Positions 48,106 through 63,138 are shown, numbered from the stretch's first letter. The stretch: 64,000 bases of DNA from Channallabes apus (GCA_030522415.1 CM060118.1:31732151-31796150); one strand, 5' to 3'. Translations and numbers: made by a program. The notes: generated by a model from the letters alone, not told the origin.

Positions 48106-48603
48106 TTCTTTGCCTATGTGACCACTTTTTGGGCATTTTTGTATAGTCGGTTAAAATAAAATAATAGTAACTTCATCATACCCCCTAGGTTTTGCTGAAA
48201 AAAAAGGATATACTGTATACTCTATATACTGTATTCCTTAGCCGTAGATTAGAAGATAGTAATGCAGTAACTGTACAGTTTAACATTAGTGTCAATATTT
48301 CTAGATGTGCACTTAAAAAAGGTAGGACGACGGTGGACCACTCCTTAATAATTATACAGTACTAATCCATGAGATAGAAGGAGAGATAGAGGGATAGGTT
48401 CACCGTCTCTTGTCAAACACATCTGCATAATTTGATGCGAGAATGTCTGGGGAAGAAAGGAACAAGATTTTCTTCAGTCACAGTTCACTCATACAAATGT
48501 CGTAGGGTGCCGATAATTTTAGGTAATCATTTTCTTTTGTTTTGCAGCATCCAAGACAAACATTTATATCCACAATTAAAAAACGATATTTAATGCATTT
48601 TAA
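48106..48603. other. no gene seen
   Basis: AT-rich intronic sequence between elements. Confidence 0.5.
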
Positions 48604-49043
48604 AGGGCACATATTTTATTATTTCTTTATAAAGGTAACTTAGGTCTCAGAACTCCCCAAACAGTGTGTGTGTGTGTGAGATGCATTTTTTCATATGCTC
48701 CTTCTGCTTCACTCGTCCGAGTACACCACTTTAGTGTCTATGTAAATGAGCTACCTCTGGGCCACGCCTCTGAGCTGAGCAACAAACCATATCTTCTTAT
48801 ATGATGTCACAACAGAGAAAAATCTAACTGGCTTATTTAAGCCTCATTTTGTGCCAATACTAAAATGAAAACAGGACAAAAAACAATATTTTTTGTTTGT
48901 ACACGCACTCTGGAGACCCACGTGAATGTCTAAAATGACTATAAATACAATTTTGCATAATCGGTCCACTTTATATTGTAATTTCTGAAATCCGCCAGGT
49001 GTTCATTTTGAAAAATGCCATCATCTGAGACTGATGTGACCTT
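48604..49043. mobile_element. MITE with TTAA flanks
   Basis: Ends AGGGCACAT (left) and, reversed right, AAGGTCACAT, each with TTAA outside (48600-48603 and 49044-49047), as in piggyBac- or Kolobok-related MITEs. The interior contains a short GT array at 48665-48678 and TATGATGTCACAACAGAG shared with 7640-7730. Confidence 0.65.
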
Positions 49044-49047
49044 TTAA

Positions 49048-50479
49048 AAGCTGTCAAGGTTATTAAAGAGCTGCCCTCAAAACAACGCGGCACTATCGTT
49101 GGTTTTGACGAACAGTAATACACTCATTATCCTGCTCTATGTTATAGAAGGTCTTCCGCTGTAATTAGGCAGCAGGACTCACCTCGTCTAGTCGAGTATC
49201 TGTCCCCTTCGCTCTGTTTCTCTGCAGCTCTTCATTTATTGCTATTTTCCCCGAGTCCCCTGTCTCCATCAATTTCTCTCATTCTCATGACAGCTTGCTT
49301 GGAGATATGAAAACTCATGATTGACACACCAATTTCCTTTCTGCCAGCACGCGGCAAAACCCCGATTTCTCAAGGTCCCCTTTTTTGTGTGTCTCAGGTG
49401 AACCCGGGTAACGCGAAATGACTGAAAAGACATATCAAGCATCAGACAGATAAAGGAGCAAAGGTGCTGTTGAATATTGATGTATGATTAAAACGATTGT
49501 TGAATTCAGCTAGCAGGGATGACGGGTAACTTTTCTCTGGAGCGCCTATTTATATTAAAACTTTGTCACATCGCTGCTGAACTCAAAAATGCTTAAATGG
49601 CTCATACTGACATGTGATATATATATATATACAGTTAACTATATACAGAACGTTAACTGTGTCTCGTATGGAGTGACATTTGCAGCCCAGTCAACACGGA
49701 ATCTTACAGCTCATTTGTCAAGCAGTCTCCCCGAACCCGGGTCTCTACCTCACACCAATCCGGTCACGTTTAACAGATCTTTAGACCACTGCTGTGAAGA
49801 AATCGCTTGCTTCTAGCACAACCATGTCAATAATAAAAGCCTCCAACAAATTCAACTTGTCTCTTCTCAACATTGCAAATTCATAACGCTACCTGGTTCC
49901 ACACACACAACTGCTTCCTGTCCTGCCTGTCCTCAACCGGGCTGAATATCAATCGGTGCCTGGTAAAGCAGTCAGAGAAAAAGACTTGAGATAAATGTGG
50001 GTACATATTAAAGGAAATTATTCTTAAACCACAGTCATTCCAAAGGTAGGAAAGACACTTAACTGCAAACAGGCCTGGAAATCAATAGCAATTTATTCTC
50101 TCCTTGGACTCCAAACACAGTGAGTAAATAATCCTGTCCCCGCTTGCTCCAGTCCCAAGAGGTGCCCTGGCGTCTGTCTCTCTGAATCTGAGTCTCGTTC
50201 TCTCTCTCTTAGTTCATGAGCGAACCTGCTTGACCTCACTGATCACTTCCACTTTGCCAAAGTATCCAGTGTCGCTCTGTTACTATACTCTAATGCCATG
50301 CAGCAGAATAAAAATCCCAACTGGTAACTACATTCTATACATGTTTGTGTAAAAACATAATAAATAACCATCTTATAGTGGGTCTTAGTAATAGGCAAAT
50401 ACATCCTCAGATGAACAACAGCATATAACATTTTTCACCGCTCCATTATTTTAACAAAACATGGGTCAAAGAAAGAAAA
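49048..50479. other. no gene seen
   Basis: Intron 1 sequence; a TA run at 49618-49630. No recognised repeat. Confidence 0.5.
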
Positions 50480-51000
50480 AATGGACATGTGGAAAATACT
50501 AAGTATCTCCCATAATGCAATCGCCTGTAGTTTCACCTTTAGCAGAAATACCTTCTTGAAATCTCTAACATCGTTGTGGTATTTTGGCTCATTCTTCTTT
50601 ATACAGTAGCTTTGCTTAAGTTCGTTGAGATTTCGGCGGAATTTGAATATGTACTGTATATCGCTCCATTAAAGTCCCATCACAGTGGTTCAATTGGGTT
50701 GGGGTCTGGACTTTGACTATGTAACCCTTTCCAGATTGATGTGCAGCAACAATTGCTCTTCTCTAAGACCATAGATTATGTCTTTCCCTCTTGGTATTGT
50801 GTTAGCACACACCTGAATGCTCCAGCAAACTGCCAAAACTTCTGATTTATAGAAGGTCTGCACACCTGCTGATGATGAGTTAATCAGGGCTGGTGATGAG
50901 CAGCACCTGGCTGCAATTGCTCCTAAATTCTGTGGAAGCTGTAGGGGGTATTTAATATTGCTTCTTTTTTTTTTATAATTTAACAAATAATGTGTACTCT
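50480..51000 (-). mobile_element. Tc1-like element remnant
   Basis: Near 50690-50715 the minus strand reads SQSPDPNPIE-like sequence as TCAAAGTCCAGACCCCAACC; 50740-50960 matches the 5' leader of a common fish Tc1 family (GTGTTAGCACACACCTGAAT, GCAGCACCTGGCTGCAATTG). Most of the transposase is deleted. Confidence 0.55.
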
Positions 51001-51111
51001 ATGTTTTTCATCTGAGCTTGCTTTTGCCTCATAGTCCCACTACACTCACATAATCAAACATTGCCCTTGACCAATCAATATCAATTATATATATATATAT
51101 ATATATACACA

Positions 51112-52480
51112 CAGGTCCTTCTCCAAAAATTAGCATATTGTGATAAAGTTCATTATTTTCTGTAATGTACTGATAAACATTAGACTTTCATATATTTTAG
51201 ATTCATTACACACAACTGAAGTAGTTCAAGCCTTTTATTGTTTTAATATTGATGATTGTGGCATACAGCTCATGAAAACCCATAATCCCTATCTCAAAAA
51301 ATTAGCATATTTCATCCGACCAATAAAAGAAAAGTGTTTTGAATACAAAAAAAGTCAACCTTCAAATAATTATGTTCAGTTCTGCACTCAATACTTGGTC
51401 GGGAATCCTTTTGCAGATTCTTGTGTCTTGTGTCTCTCAACTTTCTCTTCACAATATCCCACAGATTCTCTATGGGGTTCAGGTCAGGAGAGTTGGCAGG
51501 CCAATTGAGCACAGTAATACCATGGTCAGTAAACCATTTACCAGTGGTTTTGGCGCTGTGAGCAGGTGCCAGGTCGTGCTGAAAAATGAAATCTTCATCT
51601 CCATAAAGCTTTTCAGCAGATGGAAGCATGAAGTGCTCCAAAATCTCCTGATAGCTAGCTGCATTGACCCTGCCCTTGATAAAACACAGTGGACCAACAC
51701 CAGCAGCTGACATGGAACCCCAGACCATCACTGACTGTGGGTACTTGACACTGGACTTCAGGCATTTTGGCATTTCCCTCTCCCCAGTCTTCCTCCAGAC
51801 TCTGGCACCTTGATTTCCGAATTTGCAACCTGTAGCCCATTTCCTGCACACGCCTGTACACGGTGGCTCTGGATGTTTCTACTCCAGACTCAGTCCACTG
51901 CTTCCGCAGGTCCCCCAAGGTCTGGAATCGGTCCTTCTCCACAATCTTCCTCAGGGCCCGGTCACCTCTTCTCGTTGTGCAGCGTTTTCTGCCACACTTT
52001 TTCCTTCCCACAGACTTCCCACTGAGGTGCCTTGATACAGCACTCTGGGAACAGCCTATTCGTTCAGAAATGTCTTTCTGTGTCTTACCCTCTTGCTTGA
52101 GGGTGTCAATGATGGCCTTCTGGACAGCAGTCAGGTCGGCAGTCTTACCCATGATTGCGGTTTTGAGTAATGAACCAGGCTGGGAGTTTTTAAAAGCCTC
52201 AGGAATCTTTTGCAGGTGTTTAGAGTTAATTAGTTGATTCAGATGATTAGGTTAATAGCTCGTTTAGAGAACCTTTTCATGATATGCTAATTTTTTGAGA
52301 TAGGGATTTTGGGTTTTCATGAGCTGTATGCCAAAATCATCAATATTAAAACAATAAAAGGCTTGAACTACTTCAGTTGTGTGTAATGAATCTAAAATAT
52401 ATGAAAGTCTAATGTTTATCAGTACATTACAGAAAATAATGAACTTTATCACAATATGCTAATTTTTTGAGAGGGACCTG
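51112..52480 (-). mobile_element. Tc1-like element with ~210-bp inverted repeats
   Basis: CAGGTCCTTCTCCAAAAATT at the left and reversed CAGGTCCCTCTCAAAAAATT at the right start inverted repeats that match almost base for base for about 210 bp (51112-51320, 52265-52480). TA follows the right end. The left target site is obscured by a TA/CA run. Confidence 0.92.
51312..52152 (-). pseudogene. Tc1 transposase pseudogene, first Asp deleted
   Basis: Starts MGKTADLTAVQKAIIDTLKQ with a clear helix-turn-helix (ISERIGCSQSAVSRHL), a basic GRKKCGRKR linker and RATVYRRVQEMGYRLQI. A deletion then removes the block that normally carries the first catalytic Asp, with a frame change into GNQGARVWRKTG. The second Asp (FQHDLAPAHSAK) and the Glu ([11 protein letters not shown]) survive. 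The C-terminus after LRDTRHKN is also deleted. Confidence 0.88.
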
Positions 52481-52482
52481 TA

Positions 52483-52964
52483 TATACACAGTACACTTTG
52501 ACATACAGTAAAAGAACACAACATGGTTTGCGCAAGGACAGGATTGTACGAGGGATGTGAGGATCAGGTACTACACTTGCTAACCATGGACGTACGGCCT
52601 TCTTTAAAACATCACCAGTGTGAGCTCGCGGTCTGCCATGAAAGTAAAATAATTTTTTATGCCTTCATTCACGAGGAATTTCATTACAAGTGCCAATATT
52701 ACATGAACCCCCCCTTGTAGTCTAATTTAAATTTAAGCATAAGTATGACAAGCCCAACAGAATAACAGTATACTTGTAATTGGCACTAACAAAATTATGA
52801 TGTACACTTTTAAGTATAAGTACCTCCATTTGGGTACTTCTAGTACCAGACCCTTGCGTCAACAGAATTTTTGGGAATGCCCCATTTCTGTAGCATATTA
52901 TTGCATATTACTACTACCATGCTACTACACTGCATTGTAGAGAGACACCTCATCAACTCATCAC

Positions 52965-52999
<35 letters not shown>

Positions 53000-53548
53000 C
53001 ACGCAATACGTGCTTACTGGAAAAGCCGTATACTTTTACATATCTGATCATTCCAGTTAACAGTAAATCCATTTTACTGGGCAGGAAATTACCTTCCCTG
53101 CCTTCGTGGGCTCTTTGTGGTCCCTTTGCACCATAGCAGTCATTCTTAAACAACAACGAAAACAAATCTACACGCCTATATCACCGTCAACATTTGAAAA
53201 GCAAGGATGAATATTGTCGATGAATATATTTTCCTTCTTTGGCAGCACGAGTGACACCACACGAGTTTAAATTAGTGTAGACATGCCTGTGGTTACATGC
53301 CTAAGGAACCATAATTACTCATCAGAAGATTAGACCACAAATTAGCAAGGGATCATTGTCCAGCAAATCGTAGCAGACACCACTAACAACTTAAATATTT
53401 GAAGTTATTTTCGGACAAGGATACGCCACTTAAATCTGCATATGTAATTAAATATTAACACATCACTCAGAATGAGCAGCGAGTGTACAGTACATAAACA
53501 GTGCACCCTAATTAAAAGGGACACTCTGAATCCAACACGTTCACTACT
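52483..53548. other. no gene; (TA)n at 52967-52998
   Basis: About 16 TA units inside otherwise unremarkable intron. Confidence 0.5.
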
Positions 53549-53705
53549 ACATTACCACAGTAGCAGCAACAGGCATTCGAGGTTTTTGCATTACTAGGGT
53601 AACACATGGAGAATGTAATGTCCCCAACGCGGACATCAGTTTGTCCATGTGTTACCCTAGTAATGTAAAAACCTCAGATACCTGTCGCTGCTACCGTGGA
53701 AATGT
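53549..53705. repeat. 157-bp near-perfect hairpin
   Basis: Arms of about 62 bp: ACATTACCACAGTAGCAGCA at the left and reversed ACATTTCCACGGTAGCAGCG at the right, with the inner 28 bp (TTTTTRCATTACTAGGGTAA and CACATGGA) almost identical, around a loop of about 33 nt. A short fold-back MITE or hairpin RNA source. Confidence 0.9.
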
Positions 53706-53749
53706 CACACTTTGGAAATGAAACCTGATACATTACAAAAAGTAAACTA

Positions 53750-54160
<411 letters not shown>

Positions 54161-57100
54161 TTTGTGGCAAAATATACAGTACTGAAATGAATAGACAAAA
54201 AATATCACCTTGTCATCATCAGTATGCTTAATGTAAGCATTCCGAAGTGTGTGTACACCACCTCGCTGTAGACAGAGTTCATATCGTTCACACAGATTCT
54301 CGACCCAGATTCACGAAACAAAGGTTGCTGCAGACGTAATGCAGGCACAGTACCTGCTGGATCTTCACAGTTGAACACACTCTCCTTTAACATTCCCCAC
54401 AAGTACTCTAGGCATCAGATGGTGTAAGTACGGGGAAATGGGATGCATATACAGTAGGAAGGAATTGTTCTTTGAGCATGGCTGATTGATCTGTGTGCTT
54501 GATATCCTTAATTTTCTGCATTGAGCAGAACACCAGGCCTGTTTGTGACAGTTGCAGGAATCTACTTTGTCCACGTCTTAAAGAAATGTGGATTTCTTCA
54601 AGTCTGTCTTAAATCAAAAACAAGGTGCTCTGTACAGCGAACGTGAGGTTTATCACCCAGAATATGAATGCAGTCTAAATGATCATGATGTTCCCTATCA
54701 TGATATTCAAATGCATCATGATTCCCAACCCTTGTTATGTGCGATAAGGCATTCAAAAGACTCGTGTGAATTTTCTGCAGTGTCACCGAGCTTAAACAGT
54801 CTGGTATCTTTTAATGTTATGGTGTATGTAGAACACATTAACACACTTCTTTCCCTTTAAATTGCTGCATGACCAGTCAAAACTAGACAGCTATTTCTGG
54901 GGAAAGAAATAAAGTGAGGTTTGTTTGAATGATAGAAACACAATGTTTATGGATTGATGAAGACCAAAATGTCTGAAAAGGGCTTTAGACATTTGACCTT
55001 GTTGTAAAGTTTACATTGAGGCGTCTGGCAGAGACGTGCTTAGGTTTCCGTCATTGGATAGATCCTTACACTGTACAAGTAAACAAGTTGACCTTGTTTG
55101 TATCAAAATCTTTTTCTAAAAAAGTTCTTCTGCTGGTTATATTAATAATTCCATATAAATCCTACAAACATTCAATCATTGGTTATTAAGATACTGGGCT
55201 AAGAATCTAGTTCAGACGCAAAGACAGACACTTCAGGTAATTTTCTGTTTTTTTTTTCACATTATCAGATCTTTTAATCCTCCACTATGTGCATTCATAC
55301 CCGCCCAAAGTACATTCCTCACATATACCATTTGAATGTTCTAGCTCAATTAATCTGAATGCGTTGTCATACTACTTCAAGTCCAACATGAAAAGCATAC
55401 TCTTGATACTGTATATCTTTGGCCGATCGTCCGGTTCTTTTATACAAACCCTTCCGCAGTCTCCCAAATATAGCAGTTACAGCACACCTTTTGTCAGTGG
55501 TGGCAGCATGATTACTCTCTGTCCCTGTAACAGACATCCTGACAACATAGAGGTCATCTCTCTAATACACAGATATGGCTGTAGTTCACAACAGAATGTT
55601 TTTTTCCTTTCCCACACCTATCTTGCAGCCCTATTAAACGGCTGTGTTTGTTTGGCCAATCTTACTTTTCTCAGTACTCATGTGTGCACCAAACCATTGA
55701 ACCCTGGTCCAGCAAAAATTGGAGGACACTGCCTTCATCCAACGTAACTCTGGTGCCTGATGGCCTGTACAGCCATTGTGTGCTACGGTTTTCAGGAGCT
55801 GACGCCACATAAACCCCAGTTACTCCATGAATGGGCAAATGGGAGAAAGAACGTTGCCTGGGTGTTGGTTGGAACGTGAATACTTACCTCAGTTAAAACA
55901 AACTAGGTAGGTTATATCTTCAGCTTAGCTAAAATGCTAAGGCAGCTCATGTTAATTTATTTGCTGGTGTTACTTTCCATACTACACCATCCATACAATA
56001 CCCTTTCAAGTCTTACTTTTCTTGAGATAAGTTAACCTACAACAATTTAAATGGGCCATGCCAAAAACATATAGTACTGTACCTCCAAAAAACAAACAGC
56101 AAGGGAAAGACAAGCCTTAATACAAACCTTATAAGACAGCTAATGATGAAACACCCGAGTGGCACGTAAATACCTGTAAGTGGACAGTGGTGCATCAATA
56201 GTGTGATGTGTTTCTATACTAAATTCTCTACAATAATCCAAGCACTTCTTGTTCTAGCTAGATAGAATGCTTTTGTTAAGTATCCTTGTGCCACTGGGGA
56301 AACATATCAGCTCCGAAAGCGGTGAAAGATGAAGGCATGTCAGAGCTTCAGCAGTTACGGTTTTGCTTGAACAAATGTGTTCTCACCATGAGCTGTTAAT
56401 TTCCAGGTTCAATCTTGGCAGAGCGACCAGTTGTGACATAAGGGCTACTGCCAAATTTGAAATAAATCTCTTGACCCTGGCAGGACCACTTTTACTGAGC
56501 AGCACAATGACAGAAATAATTCTATAGTTACGAGAACGTCAAATGTTTCTTTCTTCTCCTCTGTCTTTGCATGTCTTATAAACAGCATTCAGCTAAAAAA
56601 AATAAAATAAAAAAGCTGAAAACATGTGTTTACCAAAATTAAAGAAGAGTAAATTAATATTTAGTAGCACATGATGTACTTCTTCCATCAAACTCCTTCA
56701 AAAGTATTGGAATGGAACTCCACTTGCCTTTTGCATCAAAAAACTAATAACTAATATAAGATGAACAATGAAAATGTTCGCTTTCATGAACCAGTGTGTT
56801 TCTTTGAACTTTGAACATGACACCATTTTTCTAAAATATTAGAACATGCGACTGACAGGTGTTTACTGCTGCCCAGGTGTGTCACGTTAGATTAAGAGTT
56901 TAAACAAGTAATAATTCAGAATGTCTATTTTTGGTTTTTGCTTGTAAAACTGCATTTGTTGTTAAAAAGGATAAACCACCATTAACACCAGGGAGCCGTT
57001 CAAAGCCATTCTAGAAACACTAGCGAACACAACTAAAACCAACACATGGAAATAACCAGTGCTGGTGTCTGCTCTTACTTTGAAATTCCTGCCACTGGTG

Positions 57101-57284
57101 TACTAACAACTAGACATCCGACGGGCCAGCCAAGAAAAACAGCTGCAGTTAATGGCAGAACTGAAGCTTACCTCTATATACAGTAGCTTCAATAACAAGT
57201 GGTTATCTTAGGACCAGAGAGCTGTTTACTCATCACATTGTGTGTGTGGAAATGAGCTTTAGTTTTAGTTACTATTACTCATAC
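54161..57284. other. no gene seen (3.1 kb)
   Basis: The 152-codon frame at 55289-55747 has no family motif and poor coding character. No repeat recognised. Confidence 0.45.
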
Positions 57285-57632
57285 AGTGCCGTGAAAAAAA
57301 AAGTTCCCCATTATTTTTTTCTTGCATATTTTTTACACTTAAAACAATTCTGCAAGAAAGAGTGGGTCAAAATTCGTCCACAGCCATTTGAAAGACTAAT
57401 CACAAACGCTCGACTGCAGTTATTAGGTTTCGGGGGCAATTACTTTTTCACATAGAGACAGGCAGGGTTAGAGAGCTTTTTTCACTTAATAAATAAAATC
57501 ATCATTTAATTACAAGATAACTCGTGTTATCTTTGTGTAATATTAAAATTTGTTTGATGATCTCAATCATTTAAAAGTGTGACAAATATACAAAACATAC
57601 ATTCAGGAAGCAGCCATTTTCACTGCACATTA
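57285..57632 (+). mobile_element. Tc1-derived MITE
   Basis: Left end ACAGTGCCGTGAAAAAAAAA after T, a remnant of the transposase C-terminus (KEWVKIRPQPFERLITNARL) and a leader-like GGGGCAATTACTTTTTCACA also found in the young Tc1. The right end is eroded (TTTTCACTGCACA). Confidence 0.65.
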
Positions 57633-59495
57633 TTATTTATGCCGTTGATTTTTGCAGTGCGACTTTATTGAGCATTTAAGTGACCTCTGTTCAAGTTCGT
57701 TCATGATTTTTTTGCAAAGTTGTCATTATCCTTTCTTACTTAATAATGCATCTGCTAGTTCTTAATCAGATCCCCTCAGCTGTTCATTTTTTGATGCGCG
57801 GCGGTCATTTGACCTTTATATTGTATTATATCTGATTATATTATTTTATATTATATTAGGCTTACATGAACAGAGCTTCACCTGAGACATGTGATTAATT
57901 GTTTTCCTGTTTTACAGGGTTGGCTGCTATTTCTATTACATAAAGTTTGAGTTTTAGGCACTCTAAATTCTATTTAAGTCTGTCTTTTGATTTATGTTGT
58001 CACTAAGGGACAGCTTCTTTCATTTTTGCATACACGGTATATCTAGGTATCCTCTAAAGAATAAAATATAAGCCGGCATAAAATTCCCAACACACTATCC
58101 AGCAGCTTCAACAAATTTGCTTCCGGGCAACTGCACTACACAGCAAAACTGAATTAAACTCCTATTCCAATTTCGCTGAGCGTTTAGGGGCCAATGGTAA
58201 GATCATTTGCTCTGTCATGCACTTAATACACTAGGAAGCTGACTTAATGTAAAATTGCGTTTATGTGACAAGATTCCTGGGAGAGATGTCATTGGCACTG
58301 CAGACAATGCAGCCTGAGGGCGAAGATATTCTGCTCAATTCATTCCTATTTTCTCAGACAGGCACAAGTCAGCTCTCTCAGTCCAAATCCCTGTCTTGCA
58401 GCGATCAGCGAACACCTGACATCTCAGACACACAACAAAGAAATAATCGATATCTCTTTCTTTAAAAAGCTCCTTAGGGTGGGACAGGTACTCCCTACAA
58501 GTATTCATTCCAGCTACGGTCATCCGTTACATTTTAAAGTGGCACAGAAAAGAATAACTTTTGGGGTGGCGTCTATCTTTATTCATCATTAGGTTAGCAC
58601 TTTCATCTTAGTCCAGTATATATGCGCATGATCATGCGAGCATATCAACAAGTGATGGGGGGGGGGGGATGATTCAGTGATGTATTGTGATTGTTTCGTG
58701 CAGCACTTTATTTTTTATTTATAAATGTTTGCATTTAATTTGATATAAGATATATCTATCTCCTTAAAACCCGAATGTCAACATTTTCTCCCAACTCCAT
58801 TGTCTCCATTGTGTATTATCCTCATATGAGGTCTGTTAGATATAATTCTTTTGTCAAACTTCTTCCTGGATGAAGACATTGATTAAATTTACAGTATTGT
58901 TATCAGCTATGAATAAAGAGAAACAATCAATAGTAGAATTTGCAATGTACATTACAGTAGTGTCCAAATCTATCTAGATAAATAAAAGAAAGCTTTTGTC
59001 AGCACATTGGTCAGATGTTCCGCTCCAATGTTCTGCTCTTTCAATGATATCTTAACATTTCATACATTGGAGAACCAAAAACCAGCCTTTTCACAGCATC
59101 ACGTAAAACTGTCTAAACAAAATTTTATGTAACTTTGCCAGCCTGAACCTTAAATCTGTGCCCTAAATTAAACCAAAATGTTAAGTAAAAGGGATGATAT
59201 TAGCAATCTTCTAGCCATCACTGTTTGGCCTGCTCACATCCTTTTTTTTATTTTTTTATGTTGTTTAAAATAACAAGCATATGAGATGCGTTTTCTTGCT
59301 ACAATGTATCTGTGACTGGTTTTAAATGTGGGCTTTGAAAGGTAATTCTTCTCTTTTAAAAGAGGCCTACTGTACTTTCACACATGCTGCGACGACTGTA
59401 GAATACATGGAACACAGAGTGATACATATAGATATAAATCCCAGTGCTATAACCGTCCGCATAATCATTGTTAATTTTAGGGCAGATCAGGGTGT
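57633..59495. other. no gene; duplicated block B at 58965-59150
   Basis: Block B is the partner of 53750-54160 without the CTGT array. A run of 11 G sits near 58660. Remaining sequence is unremarkable. Confidence 0.5.
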
Positions 59496-59674
59496 GTGTA
59501 TACTAGGGCTGCACGATATATCGAAAAAATATCGTTATCATGATAATGGCATGCGCGATAACCATATCGCAAAGAGTTGCAATAAATACTTTACGTGCCA
59601 CGCATTTGTGTGTCCGAATTTGACCAATCAGATGGGCTCTTACTACTGTATGTTTATACCCGCTTATATATATA

Positions 59675-61236
<1,562 letters not shown>

Positions 61237-62169
61237 TTATATAATTCATATCTTTATACTTCATTTTGTCGCGAACTAACCCAGGATGATCAGAAGACTT
61301 AGCGATTAGCCGTTAGCGCTTTGTAGCGTGGACGATAAACCCAAACGCGGAAGCAAGTGAGTAGGCAGGATAACCATGCCGAATTAGTTTAAGGACTCTC
61401 ACAGAAGGGGAGCAAGGGAAAAACACACATTTAACCCGCGTCCTATAAACACACACTCAGAAAGTAAACAATCTGCACCGACATGCGTGAACTCAGTGAC
61501 TAAGCTGTATGCAATGATTTGTTTACTCCTCTTATACTAACGGGTTCGCGCCCGCATTATTTCCGGGTCCTAGTGCCGGTCGCGGAGCGAGTGTGTGTGT
61601 GTGTGACAAATAGTCTTTTTTATTTAATTTTTGTTTAATAATATTTATTTTTATTTAAAAAAACAAAACAAAACAAAAAAACAGGCAAGCCAAAGAGAAT
61701 ATTTAGTTTAAAAGATGCTCTTGTTTTAAGACACTATTGATGAGTGTATGGTTACACGTAAATATAAAGTAATGTTTGAAAGTAATTCATATTGTGTTGG
61801 CAGGTTTATAGTAACAGCAAACCAGAAGTCAGAATATCTGCTGAGGGGTTTAAGTCATTCATAGTGTTTTGAAGTCTAAATATTTGCAACTTCCTTGACA
61901 TATAGTTTCTTTTTAGCCTGAATTAGATTTAATTACATCAGACGAATATCTATTACCTGTTTATTTTAGACTGATCATTACATATAAATAAATTATTTTA
62001 AAAAATAGGCAATAATAATAATAATAAATGCATTTCTCTAGGGAAATGTTATATCGCAAGAAATATCGTTACCGCAGTATTCAACAACAATATCGCATAT
62101 TTTCCTAATATCGTGCAGCCCTAGTGTATACAGTATGTATATGTGTTTATATTTATATATAAATTGTCT

Positions 62170-62277
62170 CATCTAATTTTATCGTCTGTACCGCTTTGGG
62201 GGAGACTGGGGTCTATCCCAGGAGACTTAGGGCACGAACCGGGGTACACCCTGGACAGGGTGCCCATCCATCGCAGG

Positions 62278-62314
<37 letters not shown>

Positions 62315-62443
62315 ACACACACTCATTCACACACTATGGGCAATTTGGGTAGCCAGTTAGCCTCATCAGCATGTCTTTGGACTGTAGGAGGAAACCGAGA
62401 GCCCAGGGGGAGAACCCACCCAGCATGGGGAGCCCCAGTCTCT
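62170..62443 (-). mobile_element. Mermaid-like SINE, 5'-truncated
   Basis: Minus-strand copy with TGTACCGCTTT tail, GGGTACACCCTGGACAGGGT, a CA run at 62281-62312 and CATGTCTTTGGACTGTAGGA; head lost before a poly-A run at 62447-62464. Confidence 0.88.
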
Positions 62444-62694
62444 GTTTAAAAAAAAAAAAAAAAAAGAATTCAGGAGTTTATGTGACATAACAGCACGTGC
62501 AGCAGTATGTGACGTCACAGCACAACTCCAGCACCCTCCCTAGAGTAACCCGAGCTCTCTTCTCGTTAAGAGTCTCAGCACAGCGCTGTAAGCACGCAGA
62601 CACAGGGTCAGTGTAATGCCACAGAATAATAACTCAACAGGAGGAAAAGGAAGGACCAGTAGAGAAACAATAAGTCTAATAATTCCGAGTCAGG

Positions 62695-62880
62695 TCTTAC
62701 CGATCATCCCGGAGACACGAGAAAGCTAAGCTCAGCTCCAGGTGACGTTTGTGTTTGTTGACATGCTGAAACGTCCACGACACACTGCGCATGCGCGAAG
62801 CCGAAGTGGATTATGGGAAAGCTAGTCCTACGCGTACTTGTGAGCGGTGAATTAGATGACGCTTATTAATACACAAACTA
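62695..62880. promoter_or_regulatory. prkn promoter / first-exon region with NRF1-type site
   Basis: Seen: palindromic TGCGCATGCGCG at 62786-62797, which fits the NRF1 consensus, no TATA box, and CpG-containing sequence around it. A TGACGTCA-type CRE core occurs at about 62510-62517 and a GTGACGTTT half-site near 62742. Known: mammalian PRKN and PACRG share a short TATA-less bidirectional promoter. Inference: transcription of prkn starts leftwards between the NRF1 site and the ATG at 62707; a rightward PACRG transcript may start nearby. No PACRG coding exon can be read before the window end. Confidence 0.6.
62701..62707 (-). CDS. prkn: parkin (prkn) exon 1, start codon and first 7 coding bases
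   Basis: Parkin is an RBR-type E3 ubiquitin ligase acting with PINK1 in mitochondrial quality control. Seen: on the minus strand ATG ATC G is followed directly by GTAAGA, a good splice donor at 62700-62695. Human PRKN exon 1 likewise ends ATGATAG before its donor, giving M-I and one base of codon 3. Joined in phase 1 to exon 2 (24818 downwards, first bases TG) this yields M-I-V-Y-V-R-F-N-S-N, the expected parkin N-terminus. The choice of this short start rests on that junction and on the NRF1-type site about 80 bp upstream. The 5' UTR end is not visible. An upstream in-exon ATG at 62764 opens a 10-residue frame that stops at 62732. Alone such a short exon would be unconvincing; the pairing with exon 2 makes it likely. 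Confidence 0.85.
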
Positions 62881-63025
62881 TGTTTAATATTTGATGTGTT
62901 CTATTTGGTATAAGTAGTTTAATGAAGTAAATAGATATTAGCAGTGGCTTTGAGACACTACATTTCCTCACATTTCCTCCCCAGTGCTGTTTAGCATACA
63001 GGAAGTGTGATAGACTCATTTTCGA

Positions 63026-63098
63026 TCCGGTGTTATGCGCTGAAATGCCCCCCTGCCATGGATTGCCCCCCCCCCCAACATAATCGCTATATATAGAA

Positions 63099-63138
<40 letters not shown>

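Noticed and set aside
55289..55747. 152-codon plus-strand frame
   Set aside because: Low-complexity composition and no recognisable domain; likely chance.
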